Below are positions 7,763 through 17,467 of a DNA stretch of 42,205 nucleotides, in pieces (within the stretch, counting starts at the first letter, position 1; the number at the start of each line of letters is the position of its first letter). This DNA comes from an uncultured beta proteobacterium. GTDB lineage: Bacteria > Pseudomonadota > Gammaproteobacteria > Burkholderiales > Rhodocyclaceae. Below the pieces are notes generated by a model that saw only the letters and a program-made list of their open reading frames with translations, was not told the DNA's origin and made no database searches. The stretch is from the NCBI GenBank assembly GCA_903959855.1, contig CAJBYR010000066.1, forward strand, positions 1 through 42,205, read 5' to 3'. The translations under genes and the position numbers were made by a program.

Positions 7763-9289
7763 ATGCCAACCAAGAATCAAAACCCTGACGTCGATGACAT
7801 CACTCCTCGTCCAGCGTCCATGGTCGCCGCGCTGCGCTCTATTGGGTACCGACTAGAAACTGCGGTTGCAGACTTGGTGGACAACAGCATCGCAAAGCAT
7901 GCCAAGAACATTTGGGTAGAGTTTTCATGGAGGGGCGATGCTTCAACCATCACCATTCGTGATGACGGCATAGGCATGTCTGAAGAAGAGCTGATCGAAG
8001 CCATGCGTCTCGGATCCCATGACCCCTTGTGGGATCGCGGTTCGTTAGACTTGGGGCGGTTCGGGCTTGGTCTCAAGACCGCATCATTTTCCCAATGCAA
8101 GGTATTCAGCGTACTAACGCGAAAACATCACCACGACCCTGTCTGGCGCACGTGGGATATCGACTATGTCATTCGGGAAGGAAAATGGATTCTTCGCCGG
8201 GACATTAATCCAGCTGCCGCCGCCGATGCCCAACAGCTAGCCAATCAGTCATCAGGCACATGTGTTGTTTGGCAAACTCTTGATCGCCTCGTCGGGAAAG
8301 TGTCCATTGACGACGAAATAGCGCACAAGGCTTTTCTCGAATCGGCCTCACGGGTTGGTAACCACTTGGGAATGGTTTTTGGCGAATACCTTTTCGGGAA
8401 AGATTCCGTCGCGATCCATGTTGGTCGAACCAAGGTTGAAAGATGGGATCCATTTCTTGCAACCTACGATACGCAGATAGCCGAAGTCGAACGTTTTGAG
8501 GTTAAGGGACATTGCGTCTCGGTTCGGCCTCATGTTCTACCGCATCACTCAAGGATGACCAAAAAGGAGTTTGAGCGCGCCGCCGGCCCCGCTGGGTGGA
8601 ATGCCCAACAAGGTTTTTACATCTATCGAAACCGAAGAATGCTTGTTTCCGGCGGGTGGATGAACTTGGGCCTAACCCGTGATGAGCATATGAAGCTAGC
8701 CCGTATCAGAATAGATATCGATTCCGGCTCAGACTTCCTCTGGCAACTGGACATACGGAAATCCAAGGCCAGTCCACCAGTGTCACTAAGAGAAGACCTG
8801 CGCCGTATCGCAAGACTTACCCGATCAAGAGCTTCTGAGGTTTACAGACACCGGGGCCAAAAGATCATCAGCCAAGGCGGCGACGTGGGTAAGAAACATG
8901 ACCTTTGGTCGCTGGAAAGGATTCATGACAAGGTCCGATATCGAATCGATAGAGAGCATCCGCTTGTCAAATCGCTGATAGAAGAAGGGCAAGCAGGCCG
9001 GTCCGTCAATGCATTGCTGGTTCTCATCGAGGAAACCATTCCTGCGCCGACAATCTATATCGGGTACGCAGAAAAACCTAGTGAGCAGGCCCTGCCTTTC
9101 GAGACAACTAAAGAAGCAACCATGCGCAGAATTCTCCAAGACCTCTTTTTGGCGCTACGGGAGTCAGGTAATACCGTTGAACAGGCTCAAGCAACACTTG
9201 CGCGAATGACCCCCTTTGATTCTCATCCCCAGCTCCTTGCGGAACTAGATGAGTTTGACCGACAACACGAGAACCAGGCCAGAGAATGA
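7763..9289 (+). CDS. GHKL (HSP90/MutL/MORC-type) ATPase of the defence locus
   Basis: A 508-residue protein with an N-terminal GHKL ATP-binding fold. The N-box is ETAVADLVDNSI (residues 32-43, with Glu32, Asp40 and Asn41), the G1 box DDGIGMS (67-73) and the G2 box GRFGLGLKTAS (98-108). A transducer-like region follows, including GFYIYRNRRMLV near 290, as in MutL and MORC proteins. The C-terminal third is charged and helical with no recognised domain. Prokaryotic MORC-like ATPases are known in restriction-type loci next to Z1 proteins, as here. Such ATPases usually dimerise on ATP binding and clamp DNA; that role is inferred. Its stop overlaps the next start by ATGA, so it heads a coupled four-gene operon. 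Confidence 0.9.
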   Translation: MPTKNQNPDVDDITPRPASMVAALRSIGYRLETAVADLVDNSIAKHAKNIWVEFSWRGDASTITIRDDGIGMSEEELIEAMRLGSHDPLWDRGSLDLGRFGLGLKTASFSQCKVFSVLTRKHHHDPVWRTWDIDYVIREGKWILRRDINPAAAADAQQLANQSSGTCVVWQTLDRLVGKVSIDDEIAHKAFLESASRVGNHLGMVFGEYLFGKDSVAIHVGRTKVERWDPFLATYDTQIAEVERFEVKGHCVSVRPHVLPHHSRMTKKEFERAAGPAGWNAQQGFYIYRNRRMLVSGGWMNLGLTRDEHMKLARIRIDIDSGSDFLWQLDIRKSKASPPVSLREDLRRIARLTRSRASEVYRHRGQKIISQGGDVGKKHDLWSLERIHDKVRYRIDREHPLVKSLIEEGQAGRSVNALLVLIEETIPAPTIYIGYAEKPSEQALPFETTKEATMRRILQDLFLALRESGNTVEQAQATLARMTPFDSHPQLLAELDEFDRQHENQARE

Positions 9290-12285
9290 CCCAGCAAAAA
9301 CGAAGCGATTCCACAAAATCGAAGGCGCATGAACAGGCGCGTGACCTTGCGCGAGTTTATCTGAAGCCATTTGAGCATCCCGACGCGGGCCAGATCCGCA
9401 AGGCGTGCGAAAAGGCAAGTCGTGACGCCATGGAGTTCGGTGCCAGTGGCGGGGTTGACCTTGAAGAGCTTGTTAGGTACTTCGAGCTGAATGCAAACAT
9501 ATTCGTGCCGACCTCAAGGAGTCTCGATGATCCTTTGGATGATCACAAGGAATGGCTTCGTACAAAATCGCCGTCAATCCTGTGGAAATTTTGGGAGCGA
9601 TATGAGAATTTCATGGGCGAAGTGGAAAATCTCCCGGAACCGATTCTCAGGAATCTCGATCTGGAAACCGACAAAATTCTGGAGCGAATCGAGGATCCGG
9701 ATCGGCCAGGATTCTGGGATCGGAGGGGCCTAGTAGTTGGCAGCGTTCAGTCGGGAAAAACAGGTAATTTTCTCGGACTGACATGCAAGGCACTAGACGC
9801 AGGTTACAAGTTGGTGATCGTACTTGCCGGCATGCATAACAGCCTCCGAACCCAGACGCAAATCAGAGCAGAAGAGGGTGTGCTTGGGTTCGACACGTCC
9901 AAGAATGGCTTTCTTTATGTCGACGACAACCCGCGGGTCGGAGTTGGATTGCTGAAGTTTCCCCAACTCAGAGTCAACTCCATGACCACCAGAGAAGAGA
10001 AGGGGGATTTTCGTGAAGGAATGCTTCAACCCACATTAGCGCTGGGCGGAGATCCCTTTGTAATTGTCGTCAAGAAGAATGTCAGCATCCTAAGAAACCT
10101 TGAGCATTGGCTTACACGTCGCCACGGGGTAAAAAACGAGAAAGGCGACAAAACCGTTCACGACATTCCTATGTTGTTGATCGATGATGAAGCCGATCAC
10201 GCATCGATCAACACGAGGGCCATCCCCGAAGGAGAAGACAAGAAAGACTACGACGTATCAGCAATCAATGAACGGATTCGGTCTCTTCTCAAGAGCTTTC
10301 AGAAAAGTGCGTATGTCGGGTACACGGCTACACCTTTCGCCAACATTTTCGTCAATCCGGACACAAAGCACGAGAAGCTGCAGGACGACATCTTCCCCCG
10401 CTCTTTCATTCTCAATCTGCAAGCGCCGAATAACTATATCGGCGCGGACGTCGTTTTTGGCCGTGACGGCGATGAAGATGCCGGGATTGAGGAGATAAAG
10501 GGTCTCCCTCTGGTTCGAACCATCACCAACACATTGCCGGCCAAATACAACAAGCACTACCAAATAACTGAGCTTCCCGCGACGCTTAAGGAAGCGATTC
10601 GCGCGTTCGTGCTTGCATGTGCAGCAAGAAGCGCGCGCGGGAACCCTAACGCACATAATTCCATGCTGGTCCACATGGTGCGATTTGTTGCTGTCCAAAA
10701 ATCTCTTTCCGATCTCGTCCGTACCGAACTCCTGTTCGTACAGCGGCGTATCTCGCAGGAAGGAGTTCGTGACTCAAAGCCGATAAGGGATGAACTGCGC
10801 TCATTGTGGGAGACCGAGTTTCAGCCAAAGACGGCACGGATCAACGATTACCTCAAGGAGAAGCGGCTCGGCGAACTTGACACGCTCGAGTGGGAAGACC
10901 TCGAGCCACACTTGGTCTCGTCTTCAGCAAAAATCGAGGTTCGAGAGATAAACGGAACATCAACCGACATCTTGGATTACGAGCGTCGCAAAGAAGAGGG
11001 ATTGAGCGTCATAACAATAGGTGGCGACAAGCTTTCTCGGGGTCTTACATTGTCTGGACTTACCGTTTCGTACTACCTCCGTGTGTCGAAGATGTACGAC
11101 ACCCTGCTTCAAATGGGTCGATGGTTTGGCTATCGAGATGGATATCTTGACGTTTGCCGGCTCTACACGACTGATGAGCTGCAGAAATGGTATCGCTACA
11201 TTGCATTAGCGGATAACGAGTTGCGCCAAGAGTTCGACAGGATGTACGTCGCGAGGCTCAGTCCGAAGGAGTACGGTCTTCGCGTCAGAACACACCCAGA
11301 CGGACTTCTTGTGACTGCGCTTAACAAATCTCGGTGCAGCACGACAATGCAAGTCTCGTTTGCCGGAGAGTTGGTGCAGACGGCAACTTTGTACAAGGAC
11401 AAGACCTCTGTTGAAAGCAATTGGAAGGCTGCAAACGATTTGGCATCTGTGCTTGGTACCACGGAACCAAGGGACAAGAAGGGGCGCGGACATGCCATTT
11501 GGCCAAACGTCGCTCGGTCGCATGTAACCGGATTCTTGCGCAGTTTCCGCGCCCATCCAGGCTCGAAAAATATCGATGGCGAGAGGCTTGCTGCATACAT
11601 CGAGAGCCAAGCCCATACCAAGGAACTCTCCGAGTGGGTTGTGGTACTTGTATCCAACTCGCAGGCGCCAGCGAAGTATTGCACCTCGATTGCGCATTTA
11701 TCCGACATCGGCCTCACGGTTCGAGACCCTCAGAGAATCATTGGTCCGGGCGCTACGGTTGAAGGACGGGAACTGAATCAGCAAGAACTCATGCTCAGAA
11801 ACAGCAACATCATCAGCCCCCCGGATCAAGGCCTGGATTTTTCGGGTCTGGTCACTCGCGAAGACATCGAGCTTATCTTGGCCAAGAGCGTCTTCAGCAA
11901 GGCGGAGGATGAACGCCAGGTGATACAAAGTGCTGTGGGCATGTCCTTCGAGGATTTGGGGTGCCGTATCACCGATCAACGTATTACTGCTGGTGTAATC
12001 CGAGGTAAATCACCCGCAAAGTCAGTCAATGGGCGTGTGTTTCGCGACTTGAGGCCATTCACTCGAGGTCTTCTTCTGATTTACGCACTTGACTGGCGTG
12101 ATCGCAGGCCCGGAATGAATGATCAGCCATTTGAAAATGTTTCGACATCTGTGCCAGTAATTGGATTCGCCATTAGTTTTCCGTCCAGCAATACTGCCAA
12201 GGCCGTAACTTATAAAGTGGGGGAGATCTACCGAAAATTGCATCTTGATTCCATCGAGGCAGGCGAGGATGACGATAGTGTCTAA
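9286..12285 (+). CDS. Z1-domain SF2 helicase-like ATPase
   Basis: A 999-residue protein matching the Z1 family linked with restriction-type systems. It has a Walker A motif VGSVQSGKTGN (151-161), a DEAD-like Walker B IDDEADH (299-305) and motif III GYTATPFA (345-352). The second RecA-like lobe has GGDKLSRGLTL (578-588) and LQMGRWFGYR (608-617), the latter comparable to SF2 motif VI. The roughly 140 residues before Walker A and 250 after motif VI are family-specific. It probably couples ATP hydrolysis to movement on or remodelling of DNA; no nuclease motif was spotted in it. Start ATG 9286 overlaps the previous stop and its end overlaps the DUF4420 gene start. Confidence 0.92.
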   Translation: MTQQKRSDSTKSKAHEQARDLARVYLKPFEHPDAGQIRKACEKASRDAMEFGASGGVDLEELVRYFELNANIFVPTSRSLDDPLDDHKEWLRTKSPSILWKFWERYENFMGEVENLPEPILRNLDLETDKILERIEDPDRPGFWDRRGLVVGSVQSGKTGNFLGLTCKALDAGYKLVIVLAGMHNSLRTQTQIRAEEGVLGFDTSKNGFLYVDDNPRVGVGLLKFPQLRVNSMTTREEKGDFREGMLQPTLALGGDPFVIVVKKNVSILRNLEHWLTRRHGVKNEKGDKTVHDIPMLLIDDEADHASINTRAIPEGEDKKDYDVSAINERIRSLLKSFQKSAYVGYTATPFANIFVNPDTKHEKLQDDIFPRSFILNLQAPNNYIGADVVFGRDGDEDAGIEEIKGLPLVRTITNTLPAKYNKHYQITELPATLKEAIRAFVLACAARSARGNPNAHNSMLVHMVRFVAVQKSLSDLVRTELLFVQRRISQEGVRDSKPIRDELRSLWETEFQPKTARINDYLKEKRLGELDTLEWEDLEPHLVSSSAKIEVREINGTSTDILDYERRKEEGLSVITIGGDKLSRGLTLSGLTVSYYLRVSKMYDTLLQMGRWFGYRDGYLDVCRLYTTDELQKWYRYIALADNELRQEFDRMYVARLSPKEYGLRVRTHPDGLLVTALNKSRCSTTMQVSFAGELVQTATLYKDKTSVESNWKAANDLASVLGTTEPRDKKGRGHAIWPNVARSHVTGFLRSFRAHPGSKNIDGERLAAYIESQAHTKELSEWVVVLVSNSQAPAKYCTSIAHLSDIGLTVRDPQRIIGPGATVEGRELNQQELMLRNSNIISPPDQGLDFSGLVTREDIELILAKSVFSKAEDERQVIQSAVGMSFEDLGCRITDQRITAGVIRGKSPAKSVNGRVFRDLRPFTRGLLLIYALDWRDRRPGMNDQPFENVSTSVPVIGFAISFPSSNTAKAVTYKVGEIYRKLHLDSIEAGEDDDSV

Positions 12286-13318
12286 GTCTCTTTGGGACGC
12301 CCTCCGCGAGTCCGCAACCGACGAAGCGCGGAAGGGATGGATTCGACGTCGTCTTCCAAGCCACCCTTCGGTTAGGCTCTGGGCGGGGGTCTGCGTCGCG
12401 GATGCGCTTCCCGCCCTCATGCTGGAGGTCGCCAAGAGCCATCTGGCCCAGGGTGAGTCACTACCGTCCACAGATGGGTTGCGTATTGACTCCGTCCGTC
12501 TAGATACGGAGTCAAGTGGAAGTCTGACGATCATCGTGAGTCTGCGTGACAAAGCTTATGAAGACATATTTACGGCATTCTGCGATGACACCGCAGATCG
12601 CCTTAGCTATTGCAGATCAGCCGAAGAAGCGGCGGACACCTTTCTTTTGAGACTGAAACGCTGGCAACGCTTCCTAAACAGCGGGAAGGACGGATTGACG
12701 CGGAACGAAGAGATTGGTCTGTTCGGAGAGCTTCATGTTCTGTCCAACTACCTCTTACCCACTTCTGGTTTGGCCGCAGTGACATCATGGTTCGGGCCGA
12801 GCGACAGATCTCAGGACTTCATTACTCCATCGAACGCAGCGATCGAAGTGAAGACCACATCTGCCAATGTCATGTCACATGCAAGGATCAGCAGCGAATA
12901 TCAGCTGGATGACTCAGGTTTCAAGGCTCTTTTTCTCATTTGCATGCGCCTCGATATTCCGGAAAAAGGTGGCAGGACACTCAATCAGCTTGTCGATGAG
13001 CTAAGGAATGCGGTAGCTAGTTCCTCCGAGATGCGAGACTTGCTAGCGACTAAGCTAACTGATGCGGGCTATCTCGAACGCCACAGGAGCCGTTACGACG
13101 TCAGGCGCTTTCGTGTTGCGGAATTGGTTATCTTCCGTGTTTCTGTCGGGTTTCCGCGAATCCTGACATCTGATGTGCCTTCGGGAATAACAGAAATGTC
13201 GTATCTGCTGCAATTGGCTGAATGCAGGGCATTCGCAGTAACCGATGGGGCCATGCTCGATCAGCTTGCTGAGAGTGTGAAGCAGAGTGCAGGTATCACG
13301 GGCGCCAACCCCAAATGA
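12269..13318 (+). CDS. DUF4420-type PD-(D/E)XK motif protein
   Basis: A 349-residue protein of the PD-(D/E)XK group annotated as DUF4420. The nuclease-like signature is DFITPSNAAIEVKTT, with Asp183 and the E-V-K triad at 193-195, preceded by GLFGELHVL near 150 that probably supplies the early acidic residue. This is the only evident nuclease candidate in the four-gene chain. The start is taken as ATG 12269, inside the end of the Z1 gene; a GTG at 12278 with GAGG upstream is an alternative that would shorten the protein by three residues. Its end overlaps the AIPR start by ATGA. Nuclease activity is predicted, not shown. Confidence 0.85.
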   Translation: MTIVSKSLWDALRESATDEARKGWIRRRLPSHPSVRLWAGVCVADALPALMLEVAKSHLAQGESLPSTDGLRIDSVRLDTESSGSLTIIVSLRDKAYEDIFTAFCDDTADRLSYCRSAEEAADTFLLRLKRWQRFLNSGKDGLTRNEEIGLFGELHVLSNYLLPTSGLAAVTSWFGPSDRSQDFITPSNAAIEVKTTSANVMSHARISSEYQLDDSGFKALFLICMRLDIPEKGGRTLNQLVDELRNAVASSSEMRDLLATKLTDAGYLERHRSRYDVRRFRVAELVIFRVSVGFPRILTSDVPSGITEMSYLLQLAECRAFAVTDGAMLDQLAESVKQSAGITGANPK

Positions 13319-15360
13319 TCAGCCTAGAAGACTATGCCCGTGATCTGAAAAACTCGGTACGTTTCGTTGCAGGGAATGACGAGTCGGAGTCATTTCTTGT
13401 CGAAGCTTTCATGCGTGTCGTTCTTGATCGGCTTGCCGAGGCAGGCGAAATCGAGGATGCCGAGGTCTGCTCACACCCAGGACACGGCTTCCGCCTGAAT
13501 GGTTACGAAATCAACACGGATGAGGAAAGCCTGGATCTCTTTGTTGCCGTTCATACCGACGAAGCTCCGCCTCACAGAGTCGAAAAATCTCGAGTCGATA
13601 CGGCCGTAAAGCAATTGGCAAGCTTTTACGAGAAATGTGCCAATGGCCTCTTTCAGAAGATGGAGGAAACCGCGCCCGCATTCATGCTAGCGCAACAGAT
13701 CTTCCTGATTCATAACAGTCAAGGTGGATTTTCAAGAATCAGATTCTTCGCAATTACGGATGGCATCTCGAAACTGGAGCAGGCTCCTCCGGCTCCTGTG
13801 ATTGGCAATGTCGAGGTGACCGTGCATATATGGGACATCGAGCGGCTGTATCGATGGTACACATCGGGAAAGGATCGTGAAGAGCTTGTCATCGATTTCT
13901 CTGACGAGCCGGGAGGCGGAATTCCATGCCTTATTCTTGACGAGAAAGATACAGACTATGTTGCCTACTTGGCAGCGGTTCCAGCTCCAGATCTTGTCCG
14001 GTTCTACGGACAATACGGCCCGCGCCTGCTTGAACGCAACGTAAGATCGTTTTTGCAGATCAAGGGTGGGATCAACAAAGGAATTCGCCAGACGATTCTC
14101 GAAGAGCCCGGAAGGTTTTTTGCATACAACAACGGGATCACGGCAACGGCTTCCGAGATCACTATAAGAAAACGTGCTGACGGAATGGCTGTTCTCGCTG
14201 GGGCAAAAGACCTCCAGATCGTCAACGGAGGACAGACCACTGCTTCGCTTTTTAGGGCCGCGAGAAAAGACGGCGCTGATATTGATGGAATCCTTGTTTC
14301 GATGAAACTAAGCGTCGTCCGCGACTCTGAAGACATCGACGAATTCGTCGCTCATATCTCAAAGTATGCAAACAGCCAGAACAAAGTAAATGCAGCTGAT
14401 CTCTCTGCAAACGATCCCTATCATCGACGAGTCGAGGAGCTTTCGCGGACGGAATGGGCTCCGGCCAAGTCCGGAAAGCAATACGAGACGCACTGGTTCT
14501 ATGAGCGTGCTCGAGCGCAGTATGTCGACGAGTGGTTCCGTATGGAAACTCCCGGGCAGAAAAAGGCATTCGAAAAGAAGTTCCCACGCGAGCAGAAGTT
14601 CGAAAAAACCGACTTGGCGAAATATGAGCAGGCTTGGGATCAGCTACCTCACATAGTTAGCAAGGGGGCTCAGAAGAATTTCGTGAACTTCACCGAGCGC
14701 CTCGAAAGCCGCGGCCGCGTCGTACCAGATCTCCGCTATTTCCATGCGATGATTGGCCGGAAGATTCTCTGGGACGCAACGGACAAGATCGTCCGTGAGG
14801 AAAAGTACTCCTACAAGATCAACGTCGTGGCCTACACGGTTGCACTGCTCTCGCATATAACCGCCCGCCGGCTCGATTTCGAAAAAATCTGGGTAGCACA
14901 ATCATTGCCGCCCGTGATCTCTGACTTCATTCGTGCTTTCGCCGTCGACGTCAGCAAAGTCATAGAAAGCCCTCCCGGAGGGAACATTACTGACTGGCAC
15001 AAGAGCGAAAAATGCTGGAAGGAAGTCAAAGAGCTGGATGTCAGGATTCCAGCTCCAATTGAGCGCTTCCTAGTTTCTGCAGGCTCTGTTGTGGGACCTA
15101 CGCTCGAAACCCCTACTGGCGAAGAGAGCGAGGAGATCGAATCTGCAGCATCAGTAAGTGCAGAGATATGGATGGGAATTGCTGCATGGGCGAAGAAGAC
15201 TAACTCGCTTACAAGCTGGCAACGTAGCCTGTCGTACTCGCTGGGAAAGTTAGCAGTCAGGGGCAGCCGGCCAAGCTACAAACAGGCTAAGCAGGGCCTG
15301 AAAATCCTTGAGGAAGCCCGCCGCTTGGGATTCACCGATGATTGGGCTGCATCAAAATGA
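13315..15360 (+). CDS. AIPR-family (abortive infection phage resistance) protein
   Basis: A 681-residue protein with the AIPR domain named from abortive-infection phage-resistance proteins. Conserved blocks are FFAYNNGIT (268-276), VNGGQTT (303-309) and KYANSQNKV (350-358), all hallmarks of the family, and an earlier LERNVRSFLQ near 240. The biochemical activity of the family is unresolved. In MORC/Z1 loci AIPR is a recurrent last gene, fitting its place here. The start ATG 13315 overlaps the DUF4420 stop. Base composition is close to 50-54% GC by eye, lower than the flanking chromosome. It faces the methyltransferase gene across a 54-base gap with no obvious terminator. Confidence 0.9.
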   Translation: MISLEDYARDLKNSVRFVAGNDESESFLVEAFMRVVLDRLAEAGEIEDAEVCSHPGHGFRLNGYEINTDEESLDLFVAVHTDEAPPHRVEKSRVDTAVKQLASFYEKCANGLFQKMEETAPAFMLAQQIFLIHNSQGGFSRIRFFAITDGISKLEQAPPAPVIGNVEVTVHIWDIERLYRWYTSGKDREELVIDFSDEPGGGIPCLILDEKDTDYVAYLAAVPAPDLVRFYGQYGPRLLERNVRSFLQIKGGINKGIRQTILEEPGRFFAYNNGITATASEITIRKRADGMAVLAGAKDLQIVNGGQTTASLFRAARKDGADIDGILVSMKLSVVRDSEDIDEFVAHISKYANSQNKVNAADLSANDPYHRRVEELSRTEWAPAKSGKQYETHWFYERARAQYVDEWFRMETPGQKKAFEKKFPREQKFEKTDLAKYEQAWDQLPHIVSKGAQKNFVNFTERLESRGRVVPDLRYFHAMIGRKILWDATDKIVREEKYSYKINVVAYTVALLSHITARRLDFEKIWVAQSLPPVISDFIRAFAVDVSKVIESPPGGNITDWHKSEKCWKEVKELDVRIPAPIERFLVSAGSVVGPTLETPTGEESEEIESAASVSAEIWMGIAAWAKKTNSLTSWQRSLSYSLGKLAVRGSRPSYKQAKQGLKILEEARRLGFTDDWAASK

Positions 15361-15414
15361 GTGACCGCACCCAGCGCTCCTAAAGCCTGCTGCTCTTCTC
15401 AGCTACTGTCGCGA

Positions 15415-16959
15415 TCACTTTCCGAGAAACAGATCACGAATCACCATGGCAATTTTGTTTGCTAGCAGTGGTGGAACAGCATTCCCGACCTGATGAAACT
15501 GCTCCGTTCGGTTTCCTTGAAAAAAATAGTTGTCGGGGAAAGTTTGCAGACGCGCAGCCTCTCTCACGGTCAAACTCCGGCACTGAACTGGATCGTAATG
15601 AATGAAATAGTGCCCGTCCTTGGCAATGTGGCTCATGACGGTCGTAGCGGGGCGGTCTTTTAGCTGGACACGAAACCTATCGGCAAACTTCCCCGATTTC
15701 CAGTTTGCATGGTTGGGTGAAAGCCCTGGCAGATTGAATTCCTCATGGCCCTTGGGGGATCTCTTCTCCGTTTGCGCGAAAACTGCGGCGTAAGCATAGC
15801 GGCGAAGATCCTCCGTCATGTGGCCGCGGCTTTCGTGATTAAGGTCGACGAGTAGTTTCGGATCGGCAATTCGCTGGAGAAATTCGTTTGTCGTCATACG
15901 ACCATCGCGCTTGATCGGGGTCCGAAGCCCACCGACCGGCAATTTTCCGGATATCTTGTCAGCTGTCGATGAAAGCTCCTCGGACAAGGATCCCTTTCCC
16001 AATTTTTCTGCAGCCGCTGCCAACTCGATGAGCTGATCCCTGACGGTGTCAGCCCACTCATCCTCGAGATCCTTTCTCCTGCTGATTCTGCTTCTGAGTT
16101 TCGGCAAATCCTTGATCGCATCGTAGACGGACAGCCTGTTCTCATCTTTTGCCAGACGATCCGGAGCCCTTTCGATGTCCTCGCGAACTCCAAGCAGGAT
16201 CACACGATGTCGCGCCTGTGGGACACCATGATCCTCGGATCGAACGACGAAATCCCGCGGATCGATATCCTCGACCTCCATACCCTTGCAAAAAGGCTTT
16301 CCCGTCGTCAGCGAATAAATCTTGTAGGTTGCCCCTCGGCCAGGTTGCTTAAAGACAGCGTTCGGATCGACCAAGTCATTCAGAATGTCGTGAAAAATCT
16401 GTCGCCCCTCGACCTGGGACGAGAGAATGCCCTTCACGTTCTCCATCACGAACACCGCCGGTCTAATCTTTTGCAGGACACGCAGATACTCGCGATAAAG
16501 AAAATGTCGATGGTCGTCCTCCGGCTGGTAGTCCTTCTTGCCCAAATTGCGGGACCGACCGACCAGCGAATAGGCCTGACAGGGCGGACCACCAATTAGC
16601 AGGCAGTCTGTTCCGGCACTCAGCCTGGAATCGAGAATGCCATCCAGCTGTTTGTTGCCCTCGGGCGTTCCAAGCGTTATCTGCAGGGCCTCGCAAGCGG
16701 CCATGTCCCACAACTCGCGTGTGTCGCGGGAGTTCCAAGGTTGCGCAGCCGTGCCGTTGCAGTAATCGTAGTAGGCGGCCATTCCGAGTTCGGATACCCG
16801 TAGCAGTCGGAAATAGCTGCGCAGGTGGAGAGTCCTGTGGGCGGCCGCATCCATTTCGGCTGACACGATGATCTTGAAAGTCCGGCTATCTTGGAAACTG
16901 GCAAATCCTTCGCCCAGTCCTCCCGGTCCGGAAAACAGATCAATTACCGGAATGCTCAT
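15415..16959 (-). CDS. DNA (cytosine-5) methyltransferase
   Basis: A 514-residue C5 methyltransferase transferring methyl from S-adenosylmethionine to cytosine. Motif I is DLFSGPGGLGEGF (7-19), motif IV GGPPCQAYSLVG (123-134, catalytic Cys127), motif VI MENVKG (172-177) and motif VIII QARHRVILLGVRE. Motifs IX-X near the end are RPATTVMSHIAKDGHY and QVGNAVPPLLA. The variable region between VIII and IX is long and presumably reads the target, which cannot be deduced from sequence alone. It is convergent with the AIPR gene and divergent from vsr, 47 bases apart. In this locus it most likely supplies self-marking for the interference genes, although a separate solitary-methyltransferase role is possible. 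Confidence 0.95.
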   Translation of the reverse strand: MSIPVIDLFSGPGGLGEGFASFQDSRTFKIIVSAEMDAAAHRTLHLRSYFRLLRVSELGMAAYYDYCNGTAAQPWNSRDTRELWDMAACEALQITLGTPEGNKQLDGILDSRLSAGTDCLLIGGPPCQAYSLVGRSRNLGKKDYQPEDDHRHFLYREYLRVLQKIRPAVFVMENVKGILSSQVEGRQIFHDILNDLVDPNAVFKQPGRGATYKIYSLTTGKPFCKGMEVEDIDPRDFVVRSEDHGVPQARHRVILLGVREDIERAPDRLAKDENRLSVYDAIKDLPKLRSRISRRKDLEDEWADTVRDQLIELAAAAEKLGKGSLSEELSSTADKISGKLPVGGLRTPIKRDGRMTTNEFLQRIADPKLLVDLNHESRGHMTEDLRRYAYAAVFAQTEKRSPKGHEEFNLPGLSPNHANWKSGKFADRFRVQLKDRPATTVMSHIAKDGHYFIHYDPVQCRSLTVREAARLQTFPDNYFFQGNRTEQFHQVGNAVPPLLANKIAMVIRDLFLGK

Positions 16960-17006
16960 GAAGGATCAGGATGGAGACTTGATAGATTTACGGGCGTACT
17001 GGAATA

Positions 17007-17459
17007 ATGACGGCCATGGTAGACGTGGTAACCCCGCAGGTCAGATCGCGAATGATGTCCGGCATTCGCGGCAAAAACACCAAGCCGGAAATGCTGGTTA
17101 GGCGCTTCCTGCACGGTCTGGGATTGCGCTATCGGCTGCATGACAGGACGCTCCCCGGTGCTCCTGATCTTGTTTTTCCACGACATGGCGCGGTGATATT
17201 CGTCCATGGGTGTTACTGGCATCGGCATGAAGGATGCAAGTATGCTACGACACCGGCCAGCAATGTCGAGTTCTGGGAAACAAAATTCGCTGAGAATGTA
17301 CGTCGAGACCGCGCCGCCGTTATGGCACTGAAGAAGGCGGGCTGGCGAGTATTTATTCTGTGGGAATGCGGCTTGCGAAAGAGTGACACGGTCGGAGCCC
17401 TCCACTGGCTACCTAGGGCTATGCAGCTTGGACGCACGCGATTAGTCGTATGGCCTTGA
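17007..17459 (+). CDS. vsr: Very-short-patch repair endonuclease Vsr
   Basis: A 150-residue Vsr family endonuclease that nicks 5' of T in T:G mismatches formed by deamination of 5-methylcytosine. Visible are RMMSGIRGKNTKPEMLVRR near the N-terminus, the metal-binding Asp in LPGAPDLVFP (Asp54), HGCYWHRHEGC (67-77) with the zinc and catalytic histidines, and FWETKFAENVRRD (89-101). Length is typical. ATG 17007 is used; ATG 17016 is also possible. It is divergent from the methyltransferase, and Vsr genes commonly travel with such enzymes. The short shared intergenic region (47 bases) must hold both promoters. Confidence 0.95.
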   Translation: MTAMVDVVTPQVRSRMMSGIRGKNTKPEMLVRRFLHGLGLRYRLHDRTLPGAPDLVFPRHGAVIFVHGCYWHRHEGCKYATTPASNVEFWETKFAENVRRDRAAVMALKKAGWRVFILWECGLRKSDTVGALHWLPRAMQLGRTRLVVWP

Positions 17460-17467
17460 ACCTCAGT

